A program made the position numbers and the translations under genes. Below, one piece after another: positions 25,385 to 36,715 of a stretch of 64,000 bases of DNA (position 1 is the first letter of the stretch; the number at the start of each line of letters is the position of its first letter). This DNA is from Siphonodentalium dalli (Eukaryota; Mollusca; Scaphopoda; Gadilida; Siphonodentaliidae). The DNA lies in the NCBI GenBank assembly GCA_032622095.1, contig CP136066.1:104057319-104121318 (forward strand), written 5' to 3'. Below the pieces are notes generated by a model. It did no database searches. It was not told where the DNA came from and worked only from the letters and a program-made list of their open reading frames with translations.

Positions 25385-25625
25385 CTGAATCGATTTTTTT
25401 TTTAATTTAAGTGTAAAATGGATTTCGTCCTCAATGTCCTCATTACAAATGGGACATTTATTGACGGTCAATAAGGTCCTCATTTTTATGATGACGAGTC
25501 TCCACAAATAAATTACTATCAGATATAATAATATTTGTAAAAATATGTTCCAACCTTAAATGAACCCTTGATTTCTCTGCAGAATCTTAATTTTGTTTCC
25601 CTTTGGGTTATTTGTGTCATCATGT
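25385..25625 (-). pseudogene. LINE C-terminal fragment with CPIC...EDEIHF motif
   Basis: The minus strand encodes 'KLRFCREIKGSF', then, after a shift, 'NKCPICNEDIEDEIHFTLKL'. C-x2-C followed by E-D-E-x-H-F is the usual C-terminal zinc-like region after the RT thumb in many invertebrate LINE proteins. The second Cys is missing or altered at the end of this piece. Frame breaks show it is dead. Confidence 0.55.
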
Positions 25626-25765
25626 AACTTGTACTTCCTTTTGGACAATAACTCGTTCTTCAAGTTTCATAGAGATTTATTAAGCTAGATGATCAATGCT
25701 GAATGTTGATTGAATCTTCATCTTAACATGCTTGAAAATTAAACTGAATTTATTGGAAAGCAGCA

Positions 25766-25946
25766 TCATTCGTATAAGTCATAGGCGTCGCGAAAATACA
25801 CACAATCATCTTTTAGTAAAATGTCTAAAACGACACCATCACGGGCGCTGACATTCAAAACGTGCTGAAACTTCCTCTTGCGAAAGTCGATATCAGGTCT
25901 CCAAAAACTCACACTGATGGATTCATGGATCCGATCTATTTGTTGT
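25766..25946 (-). CDS. Putative terminal exon, unidentified
   Basis: From 25946, after 'ttatataacag', about 60 codons run to TGA (25766-25768), encoding 'IHESISVSFWRPDIDFRKRK' and ending 'DDCVYFRDAYDLYE'. AATAAA lies 12 bp past the stop (25749-25754). The segment is more GC-rich than its surroundings. It could be a real last exon or part of the LINE debris just downstream. I know no matching family. Confidence 0.3.
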
Positions 25947-27226
25947 CTGTTATATAAAACGAACATATGGTTCTTTTATGTTGGTAAATCGGACATGACA
26001 TATCTAGGAACATCGACTCGCTTTAACCCGTCTTATATTCTTTCATTCAGACACATAAGTCATAAGGATATATTGAAATTTATTCATTTGGAGGGGTGTT
26101 CAGGTAATAGATTCGGACAGAAGCAACTTATTATATGAACACTTCTCAAGGAAACTACTCGTCAATGAGTAGTTGGTATGGAAAGGATTAAAGTATGGCC
26201 GCATATGAAGTATATATCGGTGCACGTGTGCGTGTATATTCTCACTAAGAGATCCCGTTGAGCTTGGTCGGGACAAGAGTATGAAAGCGCTTTATGTTAT
26301 ATTTCACAATGGTGGCAAAACGCATGTACAGACTTGAGCAATAGTGCATGACACACATGGGCCACTATATTTGACAATTGATCTGACGGCACACTCTAAT
26401 TGTAGTCAATTTGACGTAATGTGTTACATATAATGCACCCATTAGGTAACCCTATATATATTGCGAACAGTGCTTGACATAATTTGTCATGGGGTAGCTT
26501 AGGAGCCGTCCATTGATCTTATCCACGTAACTTCAGCGGCGTGTCCTCATATATAGGCCATGTACCAAAGGCAACGTAAGATAACTAGGTCAACGCCAGG
26601 TAACACTATAACATGGAGCGTAATGACATCACTTTGAATTGAGGTTACCGTGTGGGTTGTGCTTGAAGTAACACTTTCTCGCACTGTTAGACTTACTGTC
26701 AAGGATGTCGTTATAACATCTCAGATATAGATAATCACTTGATGACATTTGTCTTCGTAATGAATTAAGTAATTATATTGATGTAGTCAAGGAAACAGAA
26801 CACGGCATATAGACAAAAGTATATTGGCCTTCACCCCCCCAAATCGTAGCGGAACTAATGCTTAATCCGTATTATATTTTCGAGAATATGTTCTTACAGC
26901 ATATAGAGAAACATCGATCAGGAATGTTATATATCTCCCATGTTTGGTCAGCTGCTAAATGTTGGATGAGTGGTATCACAGGCCCCTGGGAAAAATACCA
27001 GATATACAAATATTATAAAGTTATTATACGATATTGTATACAGAATGTAATATGACATTTCACCACAATCTGGACGAGCACAGGAAAATACATGTTGTAC
27101 ACAACATTATTTGCATAATAACAGTTTTATTATCCATCTGTAAGTTTATCCAAATTACGTCGCCCGGAGTCCCGATAAGGTTTATAAAAGTCCTGATATG
27201 AATCCAATATGACTTTCGGGAGTCCA

Positions 27227-27260
27227 GGGGCCTATAGTATAGAATACAATTTTTGTAATA
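27227..27260. repeat. 34-bp inverted repeat, left arm
   Basis: Begins ggggcctatagtatagaata and is matched in reverse complement at 28931-28964 with one mismatch. The two are separated by about 1.67 kb. They may be ends of a decayed element or two copies of a short repeat. Confidence 0.55.
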
Positions 27261-28930
27261 GCAGGCTTATTTGAGCCATACAGAAGGTGCCTATAGTACT
27301 ATAGACCACTGCAATCTAATAGCGTACCCGATTTCTTGTAAATCACAAAAGACGGCAAATCGAGTACTATCGACCACCGTTCGTTTAACGCACATCGAAA
27401 ACATTTGTGAAATTACTCTAATGATATATGCGAATGATATGGCAATGCCTATTTGTGTCAGTTGGTGAGTGATTTAGTTGATGTACATGTATAAAGGTAC
27501 ATCATGTGTGACTTGTTTCCGATACTTGGGTTATTTTGACCACAATTGTGCACGATGAACATTTATTCATTCGGTGGAATACTGGTTACCATGTTCAGAT
27601 GTTTTGTTACATGTTTCTTAACTGTTTGTCGAAAGAGGTCGGCAAACACGCATATCGGTTGCACTTGAAATGCAAAATAGCAACTTCAGATCACCAAGGA
27701 TGGAACCTGATTTGACTAGCTAGCTTTAAAGCGGGATAGCGGCCGAAATAGTATGGTATATATACTTCTAGTTAATATCTCAATATCCTGTATGTAATAT
27801 GTAATGTATTTACTTGGATGAGAGAATAAAGCATTATTAGAAGTGGGAAAATATAGACCGTAAAGTTGAAAAAGTTTGAGGTACCATGCAGCTGGAGAAA
27901 TTCAACCCATGATGGGGGTTCGATGGCTGTTCTCGGACTTGGTATTGTTTTAGGTAAGCATATGCAATTTATAAACAACACGCACTACTACATTGGTAAG
28001 TTAAGGATCAGGGACCCCTATTTTTTCTAAGAATTCTCTCATGGAACACTATGTGTGGCACTATTGGCCAATTAAAATGATTTAGACCACAAGGTGACCG
28101 CAAACTTCTTGAACACACACACATAACATGCGGTTCAAGTAAGTTACATAATTTCATGGTAAATATTTGGGGTCCACTGATTCTTAACGCAACTTAGCCT
28201 GAAATTATCAGTAACTGTTTTGTTTTGTTTCAGCACGAAATGCCACCACCCCGATAAACCGCGTATCTGTGTAGCTTCGTTTTATATATACGTTTTGAGC
28301 CCAAGCCCGACAACTGTATCTATTTAATTCGATTCTTAAATAAAATCTAGGCCGCTAATATGGAAACTCCTTTCAATTCCATTGAGCATTATCCACTGAC
28401 GATGGGTTAACAATCGAGATTCCGGTACCGCATTACAAAGAACGTGTACCCAGCTAATCCCACTCACCATTATTCGCACAGATAACGTCGTGATCACGAC
28501 GTAAAAAATCAATAATGTAGCCTGTGCAGTTGTAATTTGATACTGATTTTTTTGTTTACAAAAATTGTATTATTGCTGTACTATAGAACCCACCAGCCAG
28601 TACTTTATCATTCCGTATTGCGATTTTTTTTTACATATTACAAAGCTGCTACTATGAAAAAATGAAAAGATGAAACTTTCAGGCCCCCATTTTCTCCACC
28701 AAATGGAAACATTTTCCGGTCAAGTGAATATCCCGGTATATGGATGGTTCGCCAAAAAGATCATATAAGTCATTACATGCCAATGTATTCTGCATATAAA
28801 GAGATTTGGGCATATATTGAGTTTCAATTTACAATGAAAGAAATATACATATAGAAATACAGTCGAATATAGAACACTATAGAACACAAAATTTGTAATA
28901 CAAAATTAGTAAATCACATATTAACGCTGA

Positions 28931-28964
28931 TATTACAAAAATTGTATTCTATAGTATAGGCCCC
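28931..28964. repeat. 34-bp inverted repeat, right arm
   Basis: Reverse complement of 27227-27260. The flanks do not extend the match clearly, and no ORF between the arms supports an autonomous element. Confidence 0.55.
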
Positions 28965-29299
28965 AGCATGACTTTCGACGGTCCAATATGACCTTTTCCA
29001 GGATTATCATGTGACGGCTTTTGCCCAAACAGAAATAATGTTAGTTAAGGGATAGATAATACATACTAGATATATAGTTTATTGGATAATATAGTACATG
29101 TATAGGTGGAAAAGATACATAAATATTTGTATAATAAATCGATGCCGTGGCCATTTCGGTCGTTTTCCTGGCAACGTCCATGTAAATTAGCACCACTCCA
29201 CTCAAAGTATACTTGCTATCTCTCAAGGTCCTACTGGAATTGTTAGGATATAAACGAGGGATCTTATGAGTTATGCGAATTGGTTGGAATTTCATGTTA

Positions 29300-31870
29300 A
29301 TATATAGTTAATTATAGTGGATGGGTCATAGTTGCAAGAGTAATTGTGATACATATAATATTATTACTGATGTTGAATGTGAGTTTACTTACAGTCAGAA
29401 CAATATGGGTTGTTAATTCTACACGTAAACAATAAGTTATCAGAGAACGTCTCGTGAGGTTTCTATTGAAACTTGTTCGAGGGTAACTAACCCTAATATC
29501 ATTGGGCAACGAGTTCCAGAATTAGGAAATTGATGGAGGAGTTTCTTAGTGAATTCACGCGACTTCTTAAATTTGATATCTCGGTTTCTCCTGTCCTGTA
29601 TGTTAGGAAATCGTCCATTGACGATTGATATAAGCATTCCTCTAATCGTAGATGAGTACCGAAGTACGTAAAATGTATAAGTCTTTCAGTTTAAGTACTC
29701 CACCCTTGCTGAATAATGGCTCAGTATGGGAATTATATCTAGCCATATTTATGATTCGCAAGGCTTTTTTCTGTGTTTTGAAAAGTTTATCAACATGGAC
29801 CGATATACCCCCAAAATTCCAATTCTATAGACCAAATGGCTCTGGATAATTGTTAGGTATAATTTTTGCAAGGCAAATTCGGGTAAGAATTTACCCTAAA
29901 TCATCCCTGTTTATGTCGTATAAAGTTTTTTTTTAACTTTGTTGCAAATGTAACTTATTCGGCTTTTAAACATGAGCGATCCATCTAGTAATATTCCTAG
30001 AAATTCCTAGAGTGGGGCTCTCAGTGTGGCCGTTTATAATTATTTGTTTATCGTGATCGTATTTAGAATTCATTGCATTGCATACCATATATTTAGTTTT
30101 AGTAGCACTTAATATTAGTTTGTTGACTGTGTATCATTTCAGTATTGATTTCATCTCCACATACGCTCTCTCAAATTGGTTGTTTATGTGTTTATCTGAT
30201 AGATACAGAGTTGTGTCATTTGCAAAGGATAGCACGTTTACTGAGGTGGACTTTGGCATGTTGTTTACATAGACTAAGAATAAGATTGGTCCACTCTACA
30301 ATAATCTGATTTATGACTTTCATAAAATACATGCTGCTTTCTATTCTCAATAAACAGTTTTAAGATATCATTGGCAATACCTCGGATACCGTAGTGAGCT
30401 ACATATAACGTTTTAGGAGAATGTTATGATTTTTGATCAATCTAGCAATATTACCATTGTGCTATCTTGCTTTCTGATCATTGCTTAATATGGTTTAATA
30501 GTATCAATATTGACTGAGATGTGGATCTATTTTTCCTGAATCCACAGTGATGTTGGTGCAATATATCATTGAGTTCTATGTAGTCGATTAGACTATGACA
30601 TGTAATTTTTTCAATTACATATACTTTTGATAAAAGATGGCCTGTAATTTGTTAATATTGTTTTGTCAGCAGGCTTAAAAATTAGCACAACCTTTGCACA
30701 GTTTTATTGGTCTCGGTCTGGGAATACTCCTTGGTTGAATGAAATATTTATAATATGAGCCAGTGCTTCTGAGATGGATGGCATCATTAACTTCAAAATA
30801 TTTGAGGAGTAACCTTTTGGTTCCACACTAGTTTTCTTGGACATGTTGTTGGCTACATTTATGATTTCATATGCATCTGTTGTGTGAAAATACGATCCGC
30901 AGCACTGTGAATCAGTTATATATTGCTCAATAACATGTGAATTAGTTGACGTACTGCGATCACAAAGAAATTCCTCTGCAATATTGGATAAATAATTATT
31001 CGATTTATTTGCAGTGATTTCTCGGTTATCAGTTTCATTGCCATCTGTTTTTGTGGTTGATCTGCTAAAGTTAATTTCTGTTTTCCTTAATATTGCTTTA
31101 TTCAATATTTCCCCATGTCACCGTTATGTTGTGACTGTTTTTATCTAGTTTATTGTTGTAAAGAATTTGACTCATTTATTTTACCCTGCTAAAAACATTT
31201 TTTTATTCTGAGTATATTCTATACTACAGTAATTTTGTTTGCTAAGATCTGTTAGATTTTTACGTTTTTTCTTAATAACCTTTTTTTGTTATCTGATGAG
31301 GTTATAATGCCTTTTGTCATCCATGGATTCTTTTTGATATGTTTTTATTATCTTTAATCTTTAATAGTGCTAATTGTAGTATTTATGAGAGTGTGCTATA
31401 GGCTGTCTCTGTTTGAATTTAGTACTGAGTTATATGAGCAATTAGTGAGTAAAGAGTTAATTTCTCGCAGTTGACTCTATTGTACTGTCTCCGTGCTCTC
31501 GGTTTGTTGTTGAAACATTCACGTGCGTTTAAATTCATAGTATAATTTGCCAAAGTGGTCAGACATGTCAGTGATCATTTATACATGATTGGAATTTACT
31601 ATTAACGTGTATATGTTTAATAATGGTAGCAGTGAATTCGGTAACTCTTTTTTGGTTTTGTAATTTTGTAATTGTAGGCATGAAACCCTGAGAAAACAGG
31701 TTGTCAATAAATGTATAAATTTTTGCATGTTTGTTGTACTTTAAAGGGTCAATATTGAAGTCGCCCTTTATAATTTATCGTTTATTTTCATTGTTAATTG
31801 TCTTCAACAAATTGAGTAATTTTTAAATAAAATTAATTTAGGCTTTATCTAACTGGTGTATTTTTTTCAG
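29300..31870 (-). pseudogene. Decayed LINE (endonuclease to 3' end), Jockey/CR1-like
   Basis: Reading down from 31870, fragments appear in canonical order. They are endonuclease 'GDFNIDPLKYNKHAKIYTF' (about 31770), the linker 'KNPWMTKGIITSS' (about 31330), and RT entry 'AYEIINVANNMSKK...ALAHIINISFNQGVFP' (30704-31105). Next come 'LIDYIELNDILHQHHCGFRK', 'SHYGIRG'-like sequence, an RT core reading 'SFANDTTLYLS' where FADDT is expected, and 'FWNSLPNDIR...SFNRNLTRRS' at the C terminus (about 29400-29520). Many frameshifts, and one of the two catalytic aspartates (A-D-D) is changed to Asn. 5'-truncated at about 31870. No 2A or PHD region is retained. Confidence 0.8.
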
Positions 31871-32223
31871 CGTAAAACAGCGTAATATGTTAGCCTTGTC
31901 CCGATATGGTAAAAAAGAGCGGTTGCCTCATGTTTATCTGCGAATGTTTTTATTTGGGGCCGAATATTGCATGCATGCGATGAGCCAAAAAAGGTATACA
32001 TGTAGGAATAAACCGTATTAACCAACGCATGTTATAGTACTATCGAAATAGCTGTGTGCCATCACAATATGAGAGATATGTTTTAATTATGGAAAAGAAT
32101 ATGGTTTTAAAAAAGAAGAAAATAATTTTTGAGGCGGTAATTTGAAAGTTTGAGTGGAAATCACAAAAACGCACTGCCTTATATACCTTAGGAATCCAAC
32201 CAGGGACTACACTTTGTCATGTT
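31871..32223. other. Spacer between LINE and inverted repeat
   Basis: AT-rich sequence, nothing recognised. Confidence 0.5.
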
Positions 32224-33859
32224 TGTGACTAATTACCGCCCGGGACCGCCCGAGACCGCCCGGGCGCCACCATGGGCCCGTAGACACTACATATCGACGT
32301 TATAACGTAGCGACATACAACCTGGGGGCAACCTAGACAATTTTACTCGTGCGCTCGTTTCCGGCCAGTGTTATTATCCCCGCAAATGCCGATATTGGCT
32401 AAGAGAGCCCGGGTGTATTCGTGTGGTTTCGGACAGTATATTTTGATGATGCGCTGGTAGTACTATACCACCTAAGTGTGACATCCAAATATTGACTCGC
32501 TGACGCGTCCACGGCCGATGGTATTAACCCCTCAAAATCCGGTAAAATACCGTATGAACAAAAAGAGCCCGGGAGATTCCGGGACCGCCCAGGAGAGCCC
32601 GGGCGCCCCCATGGGTCCGTGGACACTATATTTCGACGTTATAAGATAGAAACATACCAGCTGAGGCCAGCATAGAAATTTTTACTCGCTCGCTCTTCTC
32701 CGGCCGGTGTTATTTAACCCATCAAAAACCGGTAAAGTACATAAACTGTATTGGTCGAGAGAGCACGCGGATATTTTCGTTGACATTTTGACAGTATCTT
32801 GGTTATGCTAGTTTTGACTGTAAGATATAGAAGAATGCCAGTTGAGAGAGGGGTTGAGGCCCGCGTATCAAAAAGTGGTCACTGTCATTATACATATTGT
32901 ATAAAATGGGTGTTATCCCTTCATTTCGAAGCCTAATTACCGATTCTCCGGAAGAGAAAGAGACATTGTGCGATAAAGAAAACCCCATTTATTCCACAAC
33001 TATTATATGTATACAAACTTAACAATGACAATATACATCTAAACAGTTATCAATGTCGGTGCTCTTCTTGGTCAGAATAGGTTTCTGTTGTTATGCCGTT
33101 TATTGTTCGCATCAGTTCCTCTAGCTCACTGGCTTTGGGTTCTGCATATTTGAAATAAACGTTTCTGACGCCTTCTATCACAGTCATTCGGAGTCCGAGA
33201 CCTATCTGATGCTTGTTTGTATGGGCGTCTCAGCCTTTCTCAATCTGCGCTGAAGGTCACGGAGTTGGTTGCCCTGCAACACAACTTGTACACAGGCTTT
33301 CCGAAAGAGTGTGTGAACCTTGTGTACACGGGAAATGTACTTAAAAGTAGGCATTTTCAATAGGAATATAGGAATATAATGAGTGAAACCGGGAGGATTT
33401 GGAAGGGGCGGAACCCTCCCCTAAACCCACTTTGAAAGTTTGTAGGATGGGAATGGTGAGACATTACACATGAGATTGATGAAATGATTGGTGCAAATTA
33501 CCTAGACATTGGTTGTTTTTTGTTTTTGTTTGTTTATATGGTATTTTACCGGATTTTGAGGGGGTTATAACATCGGCCGTGGACGCGTCAGCGAGTCAAT
33601 ATGTCCTACTCAGGTGGTATTGCATACGCGCATCACCAAACATGTTCTGTCCGAAAACGCACGAAGACACCCGGGCTCCCACGGGCTCTCTTAGCCAATA
33701 TCGGCATTTGCGGGGTTAATAACACCGACCGGAGACGAACGAGCGAGTAAACTGTTCTAGGTTGCCCTCAGGTGGTATGTCGCTCCCTTATAACGTCGAG
33801 ATATTGTGTCCACGGGCCCATCGGTGCACCCGGGCGGTCCCGGGCGGTAATTAGTCACA
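32224..33859. mobile_element. GC-rich inverted-repeat pair (~330-bp arms) enclosing an exon
   Basis: The left arm 32224-32555 and right arm 33533-33859 are inverted repeats. They start tgtgactaattaccgcccgg and continue through 'gccaatatcggcatttgcgg'-type and 'gacgcgtcagcgagtcaat'-type blocks to 'ccggtaaaatacc'. A second, internally deleted unit (32566-32745) repeats the left arm in tandem. The arms are CG-rich, in contrast to the AT-rich interior. I found no target duplication and no transposase. The interior holds the terminal exon at 33050-33205. The structure may be one element with long TIRs or two insertions in opposite orientation. Confidence 0.65.
33050..33205 (-). CDS. Terminal exon (51 codons + stop) of a minus-strand gene
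   Basis: The frame opens after 'aacaagcatcag' at 33205 in phase 0. It encodes IGLGLRMTVIEGVRNVYFKY, then 'EPKASELEELMRTINGITTE', and ends 'DQEEHRH' at TGA (33050-33052). The sequence is balanced and protein-like, and the other frames are broken. AATAAA follows at 32988-32993, about 57 bp downstream. The exon at 34256-34646 ends in phase 0, so the two join in frame. It lies between the two arms of the GC-rich inverted repeat, so its gene either pre-dates the insertions or belongs to the element. Function unknown. Confidence 0.55.
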   Translation of the reverse strand: MGLGLRMTVIEGVRNVYFKYAEPKASELEELMRTINGITTETYSDQEEHRH

Positions 33860-34099
33860 CCGCGAAAATGATGAATGTCTGTGAGAAAATTAATCAAGGC
33901 CCATTACATGCTGTAAAGTGAATATGTTCAAAAAAGTTAATCATCCCATTAAACCAGGATGGCTGAGTGATTCACTCTTTGGTATTTTCACATTACTGGC
34001 ACTGTGACATTATTTATTTGTCATGTGTGAGCTTGCTGCAAATGAATATAAAATGAGAATAAATAAATTAGCTATCTCCTGCATCTGTAAGCATAAAAA

Positions 34100-34246
34100 T
34101 ATATAAAAACATACATGACATGTACATGTATTGTATATACAAACCATAGTCCTACAGTGTACGGGAATGTAGTGCGAATGTAAAAATCAAAGTAATACTT
34201 TGGGGTCCATATGTTAATTGGTGAATAAATTCTATTCTATTCTATA
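34100..34246 (+). repeat. Possible LINE/SINE 3' tail with (ATTCT)n
   Basis: The sequence ends 'gtgaataaattctattctat' followed by further attct units at 34227-34246. An AATAAA-type signal plus short 3' tandem units is typical of CR1-like or derived SINE tails. It lies in the predicted intron 33206-34255. No coding part is attached. Confidence 0.4.
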
Positions 34247-34255
34247 ACATGTTAC

Positions 34256-34646
34256 CTGTTCTGATTTCTTTTCCATCGTTTTGTGCATAGGATTGAAGTA
34301 GTTCTTTGGAAATTCAGACTCGATCCTTTCCCCAACCTTTGGCATGTAGAGAATCGATCTATGTGCGACGAGATGAGCCAGCTCCGCACCCAAGAGTGTC
34401 TCATCGTCAACAGATGGAAGGAAGTCGGCATTTGGGTTGTGTCTGATGTCAGCCTGTGGTTTCTTAGTCAGCAAACTGGTTGGCCGAACTCTGTCTACGA
34501 AAACCGCTAAATTGAAGAAATGCTGATCCAGAACTCGTCTTTCCGTGGCCATGTATGTTAGGATTATTATCCTGTCCCAGTTGTCTCCAGCTAAACTGAA
34601 TTTGGCCCAGTTGGGGTCACTTTGGATGGTCGTTGCAAGATCTGGT
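34256..34646 (-). CDS. Internal exon with GDNWD motif, both splice sites visible
   Basis: 391-bp exon. The acceptor 'gttctgtttcag' precedes 34646 and the donor AACAG|GTAACA follows 34256. It supplies one base of a split codon and then 130 codons without a stop: 'NWAKFSLAGDNWDRI' (GDNWD about residues 20-24), 'FVDRVRPTSLLTKKPQ', 'LGAELAHLVAHRSILYMPKV' and 'MHKTMEKKSEQ' at the end. From memory, unverified, this resembles a multicopy family of uncharacterised bivalve and cnidarian proteins with a GDN-x-D...DRV core and an HK-x-M-x-K-S-E motif. That multiplicity could indicate a domesticated or transposon-encoded protein. Its ORF-like extension to 34711 is intronic. Confidence 0.7.
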
Positions 34647-35907
34647 CTGAAACAGAACAATTTGGTGTTATACATACAGACTCCTAGTCTCATAAAGTAA
34701 TTTTCACTCAATAATTACGCTAACACAGCTATAATTACACTTATTCTGATGGTTGATAGAATAGTATATTTAATTTCCAATTTACCAACTTGTTGCTTTA
34801 TCGTGGGAAGTCATAGTCTCACAGTCCGTAAGAAAGTCACATATATATACAATATTATATTTTATTTCATATGGTGAAGGAAGCATATCACATGGGGGCA
34901 CCTCAATTCAAATTAGCCATCCATGCCCATCTTAGTAAATAATAATCTGTGTTTCGGACCGTTATTTTGTACCAATATTTTAGTTTTCTTTGCCAACAAA
35001 CAGTCGATTTGTATAAGCGGTTATGCCTGGTTATGCCACAAAATACTAATTTGGTCTCCCACAAAGAATGGCAAAATATATGGTACAACTATATATGTAA
35101 TGATGAATCACCTCATACAAGATCATCTAAACTAGTAAACATACTAACCCACATATACATGTAAAATAATTGAATGTATGTTGCAGACTATCAATCAAAT
35201 AATGCTATTATTATTATTAACTTATATTAGTAATTTAGTACTATAGTACTACATGTATCACATAGGCCATTGGCCAAGTGATTTGCTTATTGGTATATTA
35301 TGCTTAAGGGTAAGATTTTATCCTCTTTAAATGTGCCATAGACCTACTAGCACATTGCTGGTGAATTCAGGAGTCCAAATAATATTTAAAGACCATAAAA
35401 TTCAATTTTTTGCATGTTTGTATATTTATTAAAAACACAGTCAATCTTAATTAACTTCAAATTCAATAAGCAAATCGATGCAAATTCTTAGTAAATAAAA
35501 ATTATATTTATGTCATCATTAAACAAGCTATGGACAGTACGTAAACTGTACATACTAAAAGTAAGGCATCCACCATTAACATGCAGGGTCATAGACTCAC
35601 ATATTTTCGATACCAGCAAAGATGCATGATAACACAAATATTTGGGACTTCTATATTACATAACAATACTACGAGGCAGAACTATCAATTTCAGATATTA
35701 TGTATAGGCCTACATAGACTATTCTGGCTATTACAGCCATGCGCTTCCAGTTATCATAGCCCATTTAAGGGTAGTGCAAATTGACTTAATTACTTTGAAA
35801 TTATATATTCGGCACGATTCGGATTAATTTGAAGGATGTGCTACACCAGATAGATAAGCCTGCGTATGGTACCAACTTGGCCTCCCATAAAAATAAATAG
35901 AACTCAC
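34647..35907. other. Presumed intron of the 33-36.6 kb gene
   Basis: AT-rich, no exon that I can support. The phases of the flanking exons do not match directly, so one or more small exons may be hidden here, or the 5' exon belongs to a separate gene. Confidence 0.35.
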
Positions 35908-36584
35908 TTAACATTTGGAACTGGTGGCGTTGGTTCTTTTTGGAGCTTGTAATTGCAGCTTCTTCCTAGTAATACTACTACCAGTAGAGTGGCTAGACCG
36001 TGTTGGTTGGTCCGGCTTGTTTATATTCTCGAAGTATTGTTGAAGTTGTTTGAAACGTGAACTTTCGGTAGAAGTTGAGGCGTGGGATTGATGACGAGGT
36101 GTCGATTGTGAATTCGGAATAGGTCTTATTGGCTTTTCTGGAGTCACATGAGGTGGTGAAACACAGAGAGTCTTTACTTTTTTGGCTTCAGATCCAGTGG
36201 TACTATGGCTTGGCGACTTGGCCAGTCTCTTAAATCGGTCACCCACAGAACATGTCGATTTTGCTATTAAAATTGATTTTAGTTCATCAATTTTTGATAC
36301 ATGTCCGTGTATTTGATTTACTTTATTGTAACATGGTTTGCAAATCAAATTATTTGTCGTAAAAAAGTCATCTGAAACACCGAGGAAATCACTTAATTTT
36401 ATGCTTTTAAATAGTTCTAAAGCATCATTTTGACGACGACCTTATTTTTTGCTCTCGGATGCAGCTTTCCCGTTGATGCGGCGAGTTCATCTCCCGAAAA
36501 AGAATAGTCGCACACACGACAAATATTATCTTCTGTAAGTTTATGTCGCGACACATGCCTTCTAGGGGTTGATGAGTCGGCCAT
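35908..36584 (-). CDS. Zinc-finger-like (paired CxxC) first exon, one frameshift
   Basis: ATG at 36584-36582 in a good context (A at -3, G at +4). The peptide starts MADSSTPRRHVSRH. A C-x2-C pair (NICRVCDYSF, residues 22/25) is followed about 70 residues later by 'LICKPCYNKV', the likely second half of a metal-binding module. Then come 'VSKIDELKSILIAKS' and a Ser/Thr/Pro-rich linker. Frame is lost at a T6 run (36445-36450): before it the peptide reads 'AKNKVVVKMML', and the other frame resumes 'DALELFKSIKLSDFLG'. A one-base homopolymer error or a real lesion would explain this. The frame ends at TAA (35908-35910), immediately followed by a perfect donor GTGAGT (35907-35902), so termination versus splicing is unclear. 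Confidence 0.55.
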
Positions 36585-36715
36585 TGTTATTGCGAAGCAC
36601 AACAAATAACACGTGGGGACACCTGTCAATCATCGATGTATTTTTTTAAATCCGTGACGTCATTTTAGGGAAGCCCTTCGCTGAATAGAAATGGTTTTGG
36701 CGACATTAGCTCCAA

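Larger units (their letters stand above)
25947..29299. other. Long stretch without supported genes
   Basis: Contains an inverted pair of 34-bp repeats (27227-27260, 28931-28964) and an 18-bp perfect palindrome acgtcgtgatcacgacgt at 28485-28502. One exon-like piece near 27870-27953 ends in 'gtaagc' but was too short to call. Confidence 0.4.

Noticed and set aside
27864-27953. Short plus-strand frame ending in a gtaagc donor (WRNSTHDGGSMAVLGLGIVLG)
   Set aside because: Too short, with no convincing acceptor. Could be chance.
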